From Fragum whitleyi (Eukaryota; Mollusca; Bivalvia; Cardiida; Cardiidae): a DNA stretch of 64,000 bases. The notes beneath the pieces were generated by a model. That model saw only the letters and a list, made by a program, of their open reading frames with translations. It was not told where the DNA came from and ran no database searches. Shown in pieces: positions 1 through 10,340 of this stretch. The stretch lies in assembly GCA_948146395.1 (NCBI GenBank), contig OX411558.1:39327617-39391616 (forward strand), given 5' to 3'. The position numbers and the translations under genes are program-made. How positions within the stretch are numbered: position 1 is the first letter of the stretch; every line of letters starts with the position of its first letter.

Positions 1-430
<430 letters not shown>

Positions 431-1280
431 AGGGTACACCTCTTTACCAAACCAATGCATTTACATGTATATCAAGGAACATTTATCTACGTGTATTTAT
501 TTATCTATTATTAGTATATTATTATTTGTAAACCTTTACGCATTCTTTGTGCATCGAAGACGGGACAGGATTAAGATACTTCAGGGAAGGGAAATAACTC
601 GCTTAATTTATTTCTTAATCGAGAAAGTAAGTTCCCTTTAGCTCCTCCTGAAATTTCTCAATTTGAACTAATAGTCATATAGACTACCTCTCTTTTAAAA
701 TATTTTTTACCTTTAACCCAATCCTTTTAAATCCGATTCTGAAATAATTCAAAGATTGAGACAAATGACTGTAAAAACCAATAATATAATTATTTTTTAT
801 TTCGTCCATTTAAATAAGCAGTTTGATAGCAATAAGTATGTCGATGAAATAATTTCAAAATTATACGAATAAGTATTTTTACCGTTTCGTGTCATTAGAA
901 CTATAAGAAAGAAAGGAACTTTTTCTCTAGAGGTATGAAAAGAAAGAAAATCTCATCACACTGACTATGACGAACTAGCTTCGTGTTTTCATGTTTGACA
1001 TGCCTTCAAGTAGACTGGCCCCCGTCCCACTGATCTGAAGTGTTGTGAAATGACCAATGCAACCATAGAAAGTATAATTTCTTATCAGCTTATGTTTCTC
1101 TGACTGGCCGATCAGTGGTGTCAGTTTTTGAGAATATGGGAGGTAATTTGAAATAGTAAAACATGAGTGGTGTACCTTATTTAACACTAACTGACAGCCT
1201 GGGAGCCAGGCTAGCCTTCAAGAAAACGAGAATTATTCTTTTCATCTCTTACATCTTTCAATTTTGTATTTCTTCCACAG
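431..1280. other. Non-coding stretch, probably innexin intron
   Basis: No exon with innexin similarity is visible here; the YQWVP-type second exon and the CWxPAQF-type first exon are both absent. The stretch ends in a pyrimidine-rich tract and the acceptor TTCCACAG, so it is most likely the 3' part of the intron before the last exon of the first innexin. Confidence 0.6.
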
Positions 1281-2069
1281 GTTGTAAACCTAACATTTCA
1301 ACTACAACTTGCTCCGAAACGAGAAAGACAAGAAAAGATCGAGGATTTAACAGAATACATCGAAACGTGGTTGAAATCTAACAGACATTACAGAAAGAGC
1401 TTTTTACTTGGATTTAAAGAGAAAGTCTCCAGATACACGTGTTTTGTTTGTGGTCGTCGCTATGGCAACTTCTTCATGACCGCTTCAATGGTAACGAAGA
1501 TAATTTATCTCATCAATTCGATCATACAGTTTTACGTTTTAAACGCATTTCTAGGAACGGACTTCGCAACGTGGGGATTTAACATTATCGGCGGGCTAAT
1601 GGACGATAGCCCAGATAACGTCAAAACGGCGCCGAGATTTCCGCGCGTGACGTTGTGTGATTTTGAAATACGTCAAATGCAAAATGTCCAAAGATGGACG
1701 ATTCAATGTGCCTTACCAATTAACTTGTTCAATTCTAAAATTTTCTTATTCTTATGGTTTTGGATGATATTCGTTTCAATATCTAGTATTGTTTCTTTGT
1801 TCATGAGTCTTTACGCCATTATGTTCCCAATGAAACGAATACAATATATCAAAAAGTTTCTCATTTTAAAACGCGAGCCGTTTGAAAATTCTGACAGCAA
1901 AAGTCGAACATTACGGAGGTTTGTTATGAAGTTTTTAAAATTTGACGGTGTTTATATTTTACGAACAATGGCTCGCAGTGGAAATGACATATTTGTGGCG
2001 GACATAATAAAAGCTTTATTTGTCAATTATAAAAAGGAGAATTCTACAGACTTGAATGGTAATACATGA
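1281..2069 (+). CDS. inx: Innexin, last exon (first copy; 5' exons outside window)
   Basis: Innexins form gap junctions and non-junctional hemichannels in protostome plasma membranes. This exon opens after the acceptor TTCCACAG in phase 0 and codes 262 residues to a TGA. Visible features: a cytoplasmic stretch with LQLAP and an acidic helix (EDLTEYIETWLK), the cysteine-bearing CFVCGRRYGNFF segment, TM3 (about residues 70-90), extracellular loop 2 with FPRVTLCDFEIRQMQNVQ and the second loop cysteine in IQCALPINLFN, TM4 (about 155-180), and a C-terminal LKFDGVYILRTMARSGNDI block shared with the second innexin. The acidic insert seen after TM4 in the second innexin is missing here. TM1 and TM2 must be coded left of the window. 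Family assignment is very firm; the paralogue cannot be named. The two genes are a tandem pair in the same orientation. Confidence 0.93.
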   Translation, partial: VVNLTFQLQLAPKRERQEKIEDLTEYIETWLKSNRHYRKSFLLGFKEKVSRYTCFVCGRRYGNFFMTASMVTKIIYLINSIIQFYVLNAFLGTDFATWGFNIIGGLMDDSPDNVKTAPRFPRVTLCDFEIRQMQNVQRWTIQCALPINLFNSKIFLFLWFWMIFVSISSIVSLFMSLYAIMFPMKRIQYIKKFLILKREPFENSDSKSRTLRRFVMKFLKFDGVYILRTMARSGNDIFVADIIKALFVNYKKENSTDLNGNT

Positions 2070-2236
2070 ACGGCATAAACTACAACGTACAAATGGCGTA
2101 TATGAGGACCCAAGCTAGCGTTGACGCTATTCAAACGTCTACCCTTGCGCATTTAACAGGATTTCATTATCGTTTAGGATGTCCAATGAGTTTATTTTGA
2201 ACACTTTTTAAAGATATATGGAGTTTGATGATTGTG

Positions 2237-2330
2237 TCTTGTCAAGCGAAAAGGTACCATCTGGTTAGAGCGTCAAAAGGTCGACCCAAGTCAGCCTGTA
2301 GAGACTGCACAGGCTTCAGAGGATCATTAC
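2237..2330 (+). repeat. Degenerate piece of the GTCACGCGAAAA element
   Basis: GTCAAGCGAAAAGG, then a CCATCTGG block and a CAGCCTGTAGAGACTGC hairpin-like core, match in order the left part of the TIR element at 33111-33630. The right end is not recognisable. Confidence 0.5.
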
Positions 2331-2370
2331 CTCTCTTACTTTATAGATCTTATAAAGCGTATCTTGAGAA

Positions 2371-2788
2371 TACAGTTAATAACATCGTGAAATAGACAAG
2401 ATAAATGGTTTTGGAATAGTTTTGGAATGAAATTCAAAGAGTGAGATGAGTGAATTTTGAGTGAAATTAAAGGGAGATTTTCCAATATCGCTAATTTTGT
2501 TTAAGATGAACAAAACACGCGATATTGATTATCTCCCTTTAATAAAATGCACGCAAGCTGTATAAAATGCTTCTTTTTTCAATAATCAACCAGACGCTTA
2601 TAAATTCAACTATGTCATTGAAATGGAGTTTTATTCCTATCTATATTTATTTTGAATATAGCTCTAGATCTTTATAGTGATTTTTTGGCGTTTTTGAATG
2701 GTTTGTGTGAGTATTTAGAATGAACGAATTGAAAGTTTTAGAACTGTTTGCTTGAAAAATATCTAATTATACGGTGTTACTAACTGTA
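2371..2788 (+). mobile_element. Tc1/mariner-type MITE (TA/CAGTTA family), complete copy
   Basis: Starts TA-CAGTTAATAACATCGTG and ends GTGTTACTAACTG-TA, so it has terminal inverted repeats flanked by TA. The interior carries the family's palindrome (TCGCTAATTTTG ... CAAAACACGCGATAT) bordered by copies of the AGGGAG/CTCCCT motif. No transposase is coded. It contains AATAAA in CTTTAATAAAATG and lies about 300 bases beyond the first innexin's stop codon. Confidence 0.85.
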
Positions 2789-3156
2789 AAACCAACCGAT
2801 CGATATGGGACAATCTTGCTAATGTGAAAAGTAGCGAGTCAAAAAAAGTTTTGAGCCTATAGATGAACTAGGTCTTTAAATAATTATTCATTTTTGTTCT
2901 ATAAATGCTGAATCATTTTCTTCCCGCTTTGTCAAATAGCCGACCCGTAACACAAAAAGGACCCGACTCTGCTCAAACTTACCACATTCCTACAGTCTGA
3001 CCGAAGGTTAAAATTTTCGCTTTTTTGTGGGTTTTCTGAATCGATAATAATAGTTGCACTTTTGTATAGAACTGTTTTACAAAATGTAGGCTTTGATGGC
3101 AAACATTCGAAAACGAGCTTGGTTTGGGTTGTGAAAGGAATTATAGATCCCCGGAA

Positions 3157-3362
3157 AGTTAACAACATCGTTAAATTGACAAGATGAATGATTTTGGAAT
3201 ACAATTGAATGAGATTGTGGCGTGAGTTTTAAGGGAAACGAAAGGGTGGTAAACTAATGTGGCTAATTTTGTTCGATATTAACAAAATAAGATATTTTAT
3301 AACCTCCCTTTAATTAGATATACGTAAGTTTCCGTTTGTGTGTCTTCATGGACCAATTAGAC
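3157..3362 (+). mobile_element. TA/CAGTTA MITE, left half, interrupted by a LINE
   Basis: Left inverted repeat AGTTAACAACATCG, internal palindrome around 3260-3310, and the family block ending ACCAATTAGAC. The family sequence then breaks off and resumes at about 5629, so this copy received the LINE described next. Confidence 0.85.
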
Positions 3363-4343
3363 ATTTTATTGTCAGAAAATGATTTTCTAGAACACTTTAA
3401 AAGTCTAGCGCAGAAAATGGGCAACAATTTCATGCCGGGAGATAATGAAATGGGTCAGAATAATTCTACCCGGGTCGATGAACTAGATTGTCCATTTTCC
3501 TATGACGAGGTCATTAAAGTTATTTCATCACTAAAACGTAACAAAAGTCCCGGTATTGATAAGATACCTATCGATTTTTTCATCGATTCTAAGGAATTCA
3601 TAACACCGTTTCTGGTAAGGGTTTTTAATCATATGTTTGATTCGGGTATTTACCCGGAATCTTGGTCGAAAGGCGTCATAGTTCCGATACATAAGAAAGG
3701 TAGTAAATACGACCCAGGGAACTATAGGGGTATTACACTAATCAATTCTATGTCAAAAATCTTTTCCCTTTGTCTCAGGAATCGTCTCAATAAATGGAGT
3801 GAAAATGAAAATGTATTTACGGAAGCCCAGTTTGGCTTTAGAGATAAAAGAGGGACTACAGACTGTATATATATTTTACATACTATCATTGAAAAAATTC
3901 TGTCCATGAATAAAAAAATCTTTTGCGCATTTATTGATTACGAAAAATGTTTCGATACGATAAACAGAGATGCATTATGGTTAAAATTATTCTCGGTTGG
4001 CGTAAATTCAAAAATGGTAGCTATTTTAAAAAGCATATATAATAAAGTCTCTGCATGTGTAAAAATAGCGTCGGATCAGCATATTTCGGCTTTTTACGAC
4101 ATCATGATTGGATTAAAGCAAGGCGAGCCGTTGTCGCCGTTATTGTTTTTATTATTTATAAATGACATAAGCTTTAATATTGATTTTAACAATTTGACTG
4201 AAGACGATATTAACCACTTATTGTTACGTTTATTGATTTTTGCCGATGATATAGCGGCTTTCTCTACCGATAAAGTAACCCTGCAGTCTATGTTAAATGA
4301 TATTTTCAATTATTCTATTAAATGGGGTCTTTCTAAATGTTAA
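3336..4343 (+). pseudogene. LINE reverse transcriptase domain (frame broken at its end)
   Basis: The open frame starts inside MITE sequence; LINE-derived residues begin about ten codons in. RT blocks appear in order: the KSPGIDKIP entry block, NYRGITLINSMSKIFS, QFGFRDKRGTTD, motif A with FIDYEKCFD (first catalytic Asp), motif B GLKQGEPLSPLLF, and motif C with FADDI near 4239-4253 (catalytic Asp pair). The frame closes at 4343 just after the thumb begins, and the C-terminal part continues in another frame, so one small indel near 4335-4343 separates them. The catalytic residues are intact, so the copy is fairly young, but with no endonuclease and a broken frame it is not an active element. Confidence 0.88.
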
Positions 4344-5628
4344 GAAAACAAAAGTATGTGTTTTTGAGAAACGAAGAAGCCAGCATAATTTTGAATGGTT
4401 TATTAATAACGAAAAACTGGAAGTAGTTGACAGTTTTTGCTATTTGGGGTTATTATTTCATAGGTCAGGAAAGCTTTTACATGGCGTAAAAGCACTCCAA
4501 GAACAAGCTTCAAAAGCAATGTACAGCCTTCTATCACTTTTCAAAAGAATACCGATGGACATAAAAACTAAACTTTCTTTATTTGATAAAATGGTTGCTC
4601 CCATTATGACGTATGGGGCACCTGTCTGGGGTATTTATGAATATAAGCAAGTGGATGCATTGCATATGAAATTTTGCAAGATAATTCTAGGTGTAAAGAA
4701 ACAATCATCAAACAATGCTGTTTTGGGCGAACTAGGAAGATTTCCTATGTCCCTTATATGTCTTGAAAAATCAATAAAATATTGGTTAAAAGTCAAGAGA
4801 AATCCTTTTAATACTATTTATAATGTATATGCTGACTCATCTACCCATTTAGCCAATATTCGTCACAGCAGTATATTCAAAATCAACCAACTTTTAGATA
4901 AATTGGGACTTAATTTTATCTGGCGTAACTTTAACGTAGATTTTAATTACTTCCCGATAATCCAGAAGCAGTTAAGGGATCAATTTATTCAGAATTGGTT
5001 CGCGGATATTTCTAATTCACCAAAACTCGATTATTATAAGCGTTTTAAACTTTCATTCGATTTTGAACCGTATCTACAAAATGTTACTAATGACAGTCTA
5101 CGAAGATGTTTAACTAAATTACGAATTTCTGATCATAGGCTCGAAATTGAAACTGGTCGATATTCAAATATTGAAAGACAAGACAGGTGTTGTAAACTCT
5201 GTCAATCTAACTCCTTGGAATCTGAATATCATTTTATTTGCTGTTGTCCAAGGCTAAGAGAAATTAGACTTAAATATCTCAATAATTTCTGCACGTTCCC
5301 TACTCTAGATACCTTTTTTAGACTGATGAAATCAAAAAATGATAAAGTCCAAATTAACCTTTCAAAATTCATAAAAGAAGCCTCAGTTTTGAGACAGGAG
5401 TTGATATCAATCCCTGCCGTTTGATTTAATTTGTGTTTTTAAACTGAAGGCTGAGCTGAATATATGTGTTGTGATGAATCTAGAAAAATACTTAAAATAC
5501 TCATGTGATGTGTTTATATGTTTTTGTTTTGTATTGTGCATGTGTACATTTGTGTAATATTTGTGTTTAGGGCCATGGGTACTTTTGTGCCGATTTGCCA
5601 ATATTAAAGAGTTTGAGTTTTATAATCG
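3363..5628 (+). mobile_element. 5'-truncated CR1/L2-like non-LTR retrotransposon
   Basis: Reverse transcriptase plus C-terminal zinc-finger region of a LINE, followed by a 3' UTR ending near GCCAATATTAAAGAGTTTGAG. No endonuclease domain is present: the element begins just upstream of the RT, as expected of target-primed insertion that stopped early. Both flanks are the two halves of one MITE copy, which fixes the borders to within a few bases. The clade is judged from RT and C-terminal wording (YGAPVWG, then a CX2C...H...C finger) and is less certain than the LINE call. Confidence 0.88.
4297..5424 (+). pseudogene. LINE C-terminal region with CCHC-type finger
   Basis: Continues the reverse transcriptase in a different frame. 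The real LINE part starts near residue 15. It carries the VDSFCYLGLLFHRSG thumb block, the MTYGAPVWGIYEY block and, near the C-terminus, a CKLC ... EYHFICCCP zinc-finger-like cluster of the kind found at the end of many CR1/Jockey-group proteins. It ends with TGA at 5422-5424, about 200 bases before the end of the element. The first Met is not a real start. Confidence 0.85.
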
Positions 5629-5755
5629 ACACCAGCCATTAAATGTTTTTAACGATTTGAGTGAATATTTGGTGTGAATGAATGGCGAGCTGAGTGAGCG
5701 GTTTAGAATGTTTTGATCGGAATAAATGTCAATTCCATGATGAAATTTAACAGTA
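5629..5755 (+). mobile_element. TA/CAGTTA MITE, right half of the LINE-split copy
   Basis: Picks up the family sequence at ACACCAGCCATT, continues with the GAGTGAGCGGTTTAGAATG block, and ends with a decayed inverted repeat (GTCAATTCCATGATG ... AACAGTAA). Together with 3157-3362 it makes one element. Confidence 0.8.
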
Positions 5756-5767
5756 ATCGCGTTGTTA

Positions 5768-5850
5768 AGATTCTGATCAGTGTGTGCAAATGCACAGGCT
5801 GATCCAAGTCTTAATATTGCGCACATATAGAATTGTTGGAAATGTCCCCA
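5768..5850. repeat. Hairpin repeat, copy 1 (GATCAGTGTGTGCAAATGC family)
   Basis: Imperfect hairpin with GTGCAAATGCACAGGCTGATC, followed by TTGCGCA and ATTGTTGGAAAT. The same arrangement recurs near 23.3 and 36.6 kb. Confidence 0.6.
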
Positions 5851-6149
5851 AAAAAGTCTCATTTTTTACAATGTTTTTGTTAATATACACATATGTACAT
5901 TGTGTTTAAATGAACTTTGTTTTAAGGGAACAATATTGTAATATGATAAAATGTGATTGAACTGAAATATGGTGCAAAATTTTATGCATGTTATTATTTT
6001 ATGACTAAGAATTTATTTTTTATGAAATTACAAATGAATATGTTTTAATAAAATATAATAACTGTAATAGGTATTTATATAAAGTCTTATTTTTGAATTA
6101 ATTTTATTTCTTTAAAAAATGAATGATAATGAAAATAAAATTAAACGAA

Positions 6150-6583
6150 GATTAAATGCATTTCTTTAATGCTTTTCGGTGGATTATCGAGAAATAACGG
6201 TAGATTATTTCTTGATAATCTCACCGCAAAAGCAGTGAAATTATCAAAAACTTATACCCTGCTTCTGTGCATTTCATCTTATCTGACGTCATCTATGCGG
6301 GGCGAAATAAGTGACGTCACAATGAACGTTGCATAGCAATCACGAGCAAAATGACGCGCGTTACGAAAATATGTCCAAGAAATTTCACATTTTGTCTCAT
6401 TTTTGCATTAAAGAAATAGAATAATCGTTTGTTTTTCGTGTAAGATCGATTAATATTTCATTTCGTGAACAACAAAAATTATATTTTCACTCGTGGCTCT
6501 GTCACTCGTGAAAATATATCTTTTGTTGTTCACTCAATGAAATAAATCGATCTTACACTGAAACAAACGATTATCCTCTATAT
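6150..6583 (+). mobile_element. Large palindromic MITE, copy 1
   Basis: Begins near TTTAATGCTTTTCGGTGG, has a central GACGTCA/TGACGTC-containing region, and ends in a long palindrome (about 6412-6580) with arms of roughly 80 bases around GGCTCTGTC, closing with CGATTATCCTCTAT. Related copies lie at about 24.0, 32.8-34.0, 43.4 (reverse) and 54.2 kb. No coding capacity. Confidence 0.8.
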
Positions 6584-6639
6584 TATCATTTTGATGTTAC
6601 CCGTGATAAACAACACTTTGCAAAGAAGTTTTGATCTTA

Positions 6640-6782
6640 ATGCAGCCCCAGCTGCTATCCTACATAGATCTACGATTATCGACCGATTGGTGGGAGACAA
6701 ATAGTCTGAACGGATGAGTGCCGCCGTGGGGGATGGAATCCATGACCTCGTGATTGAAGTCAACCGTGCTATGACGGCTGCT
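6640..6782 (-). mobile_element. tRNA-derived SINE, partial, - strand
   Basis: Read on the - strand it gives the tRNA-like head (GCCGTCATAGCACGGTTG...), a decayed B box, then the body with ACTATTTGTCTCCCACC and the start of the conserved central domain; the 3' part is missing. It lies head-to-head with the complete SINE about 300 bases to the right. Confidence 0.75.
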
Positions 6783-7079
6783 TGACTGTTCATCAAAAGT
6801 TCACAAATAAGCCTTTCCATCTAAAGAATTTTGTACAAATGAAATTGTTCTAGTTAGACGTTTCTTTTGTGGTTCAGTATGTATTCGCATTGTGGGTCTT
6901 ACGGCTCCTTACGGCGCGGTGCGCTCGACCCAATTTTGTATTGCTGATTCATCACAAGGAATCAATGCATAGACTCTTACCAAAGCATCGCTATCGTTTC
7001 TTGGTTTCGTAAATCAAACATCAGTAGAGCTTAATACCATTTTGTCCATTGTTCATAGATATTTCTTGAAAATTGCAGA

Positions 7080-7352
7080 GCCGCCGTCATAGCGCAGTTG
7101 GTAGCGCATCGGACTGTCAATCTAGAGGTCGCGGGTTCGATCCCCGACGGCGGCACTCATTCTTTCCGACTATTTGTCTCTCACCAATCTATTGATAATC
7201 GTAGACCTATGTGAGATAGCGGCTGGAGGCTAGGAAAGAATGTGGTGGTTGTACTGGTGATAGAAATACCAGGAATCTATTGTTAGGTGCTCCAGCCGCC
7301 GCGATATAACTGAAATAATGTGAAAGCGGCGTTAAACTTTATTCAATCAATT
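7080..7352 (+). mobile_element. tRNA-derived SINE, full-length copy
   Basis: Head 7080-7154 has an A box (TAGCGCAGTTGGTAGCGC) and B box (GGGTTCGATCC) for RNA polymerase III and an anticodon loop reading GTC (Asp type). A body follows with the conserved GCGGCTGGAGGCTAGGAAAG domain, then GCGGCGTTAAAC and the ATTCAATCAATTG tail. The body resembles the Meta-SINE/BivaMD type reported from bivalves; that name is from memory. The head is not a normal tRNA: its terminal stem can form 9 pairs and the A box is displaced by about three bases. Confidence 0.88.
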
Positions 7353-7746
7353 GAAAATTGCATTCCAATATAATGACGAGTTATGATTGGCTTCAAGTGA
7401 GGAAACCCATCGCCCTTTATATCTGTATAAAGGCCAATTGAGTTAATCGGAAAGCGCCTCGACCTACGATCTGAAATCCCAGAGCTGTAAGCACCGAAGA
7501 GCATCGTTCTCTTTCCATAACCTAATATTGCTATTTCATCACTTAATATTGAAACATTTCTGAATGAGTTATTGACTTTATCTTATAACTATACAAATAT
7601 CCGTGTGATAACATCCTGTATGATATTATTTATGATATCACATAGTTATTTTTAGAACAAATATATAATGCGGTTATTTTTAGAAACTTGCATTTCAGCT
7701 AGAAACATCGATGAAAACAAGACAAATATAGGTTATAAGATAAATA

Positions 7747-7892
7747 TAATATATACTTAGTGTATTGTATGAAAAAAATATCTAAATCGGTTGTGAGAAT
7801 TGATAATTGTCTCGGCAGAGCCTCGACAATTATCAATTCTCCCAACCGTGTTAGATATTTTTTTCATACAAAACACTAAGTATGTATTATAT
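7747..7892. repeat. Near-perfect foldback (CTCGGCAGAGCCTCG type)
   Basis: Arms of about 65 bases run from TACTTAGTGT through GAATTGATAATTGTC and back, around the loop TCGGCAGAGCCTCGA. Related in its centre to the foldback at 50.75-50.89 kb. Probably a foldback MITE; TA-rich flanks hide any target duplication. Confidence 0.8.
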
Positions 7893-10160
7893 ATGTATAA
7901 GCGTGTATAGCTAATTCTGAGCCTCCTACTGTAGTGAGTCAACATAACCTCTCAACGACGCTGGATCGTTCCAATTTGTTTTAAAAAGGAGAAACTCTTG
8001 AAAGAGACACTTTTTAGATCATAAAAACCTCTAAGAATGTCAAAATTACGGTCTCAATGTATGTACCTTTTGAAAAACAAGAGCACCGCCTACGGGTGCT
8101 CGACTGTTTAGTGCTTGATAGTGAAAGAATCTGTGTCGAAAAAGGTGCATAGTTTGCACACAATGCATCAAGAGTTATCCTCCTAAATATTAGTTGCTCT
8201 TTTGATGGTGAACATGTGCGCCAAGTTCTAAGTGAATGCCTTCAGTAGAACCAGTTTGCCTATTACAATAAATCATAAGTAATTGTCCTCAGCCTTTAAG
8301 TTAATCAAAAAGAAATGTACTGTGCTCAAATAATTGTAGTTTTCATAAGAAAGGAACTTGAATGATATAATATGGAACTTGACTCTGAATAATCAACTGT
8401 TGTTAATGCATGCAGTTAATGCCTAATAACCACGAGAGAAAATAGTATTTTGAAAAATAATCACTTTCTTTATTTTTCTGATTTTACATTTGAAATAGCT
8501 TATCCCGTTGCAAGATATTAGTTAAAAATATTTATTTTAAACAGGAATTTAAAAAAAAATCCCTATAGACGTTACATTCAAACTTTTTACTGTCAAAATG
8601 CCCCAACGAAAAGGAAACAATTACAATGGAATTGTACGCCTAGTTGTTAGAGACAAAAGAATTGAAATTCGATCTGCCTTTGAACTTTGAAAGCGCCGGT
8701 GAAAAATGTTCGTAAGATATTTTCGGAAAATATGATTTTTTTTAACAGAAGACATATAATCATACCGCTTTCTTACATCTCTCTTTGAAAAAAAGATACA
8801 TCAATGCGCAAGGAAACACACACAAAAACATAAATGTTTGACTTGACTAATTCTGTTGCGAATCGAGCTCTTTCCAAGCTTAATCCCTTATTCCTTGTTC
8901 TCAATGTATGTGAGTTTGTCCCCTCTTGACCTGACGCGATACCTAAACGGTTCATTATAAGCGTGACTTTATTTTTCAACTTTACGAAATTCAGGAATCA
9001 AATAAGGAGTGCTTGTTAACTGTTTAAGTCCTCAAGTTGAATTTTAATTAAATCATCGAGTATGGGGAATGGACTCTGTGTAGAAACCTCAAGTTCTTGG
9101 ACAGTTTTTGACTGGTGAGTATATCATCTAGTGGTATAGTTACTATTCATCTTTCAGAGACGACGAGAGAATTTGTTCATTCCATAGAGGTAAAATTTAA
9201 AGCTACATAATCAAAACTGTTTTCATTAAGTAATAAAGCTATCATTTAGCCATTCAGAATGCAGGAATCTTGATGGACGAAATTTAAAAATAATAATATA
9301 TAAAAAAATAATCTTTTGTATGAAGAAAAAAATACGACTAGGGTTTCTGTGTGCTTTGGAACACAGAAGTTCCTTAAAATGTCTAATTAAAAGCACTGAA
9401 AGTGCTGATGGTAAACGTCCCTTTTCGCACAGCAAGGTGACAGAGATAGTTAATCAAAGTGCTGTCAGCACTGTAAATCGGACATCATTGAGAGGCTTGG
9501 ATAGTGCAATAGTTCGCCAATCAAAAGGGCTCAAATCATGGACAATAAAAGTTGGTAAAATATTTGCACAATTTGTGAGTTTTTTGTCTTAACACTCAAT
9601 CTTTTCGAGGTCATCGCTCATCCAACCTCGTGGGTCCGATTTTGAAAGTTTGCTGATTCGATAGCCCTCTGCTAGTCTAATTTATTTCTTAGCAGATTTT
9701 TTTACGTAGTTATGATGAGCACGCGCCAAGCTAAAAGCTTGTCTGTTAATATTATTCCTCTCTATATAGAGTTTAAAAGCCTGTTTAGCAACAAAACATT
9801 TTTCATTAAACTATTTACATTTTTGATTACCAACATGTTTTTGGATCACGCTTGAAATAAATTGGCCACTCAGAGAAGAGTATTCCAAAAGTATATATCG
9901 CAGATACAAACCCGCGCGTTGTATTTACAGATATACGATGGAAGTGTGTCGTGCACGTGAATCTCGACAGTTTTTAGTGCGCCGAGTCAGGTCAAAAATA
10001 TGACGAGCAATTTATATGAGCGCTTTTTCCAAAAGACTCTCTAGCGTCTCTAAAATGCACAAGATCCGCATTAAGAGACGGAAATAGATTAATAAGTTGT
10101 GTCAGCGTATTTTCACCCAATTACAGTAATATCACAGCGACTTTTACTCTTCTTTTTATT
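7893..10160. other. No gene recognised
   Basis: Only a short hairpin (GAGCACCGCCTACGGGTGCTC, near 8081-8101) stands out. Short open frames at 8773-8979 and 9226-9592 overlap on opposite strands, show no recognisable domain and have no splice context. Confidence 0.5.
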
Positions 10161-10165
10161 GTTTA

Positions 10166-10340
10166 GGGGTTCGGGTAAAATAATACATATAATGTTAGAA
10201 AAGCGTGGTCTAAGTCAGATAGAAAATCTCGTGCCGCGATATATGAGAAATAGACACTCGCTGCCGCTCGTGTCTATTTCACATAAACCACGGCACTCGT
10301 TTTCTATCCTATATGTATTTCAAGCATTGGGTTTTCCCAA
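10166..10340. repeat. Foldback element
   Basis: Outer arms GGGTAAAATA...TACATAT and ATATGTA...TTTTCCC enclose inner inverted arms (CGTGGT..., TAGACACTCG / CGTGTCTA). The open frame across it is a by-product. Confidence 0.65.

Noticed and set aside
7080..7154. Genuine tRNA-Asp gene
   Set aside because: Stem lengths are wrong, the anticodon stem is poor, and the head is continuous with a SINE body and tail found at four other sites.
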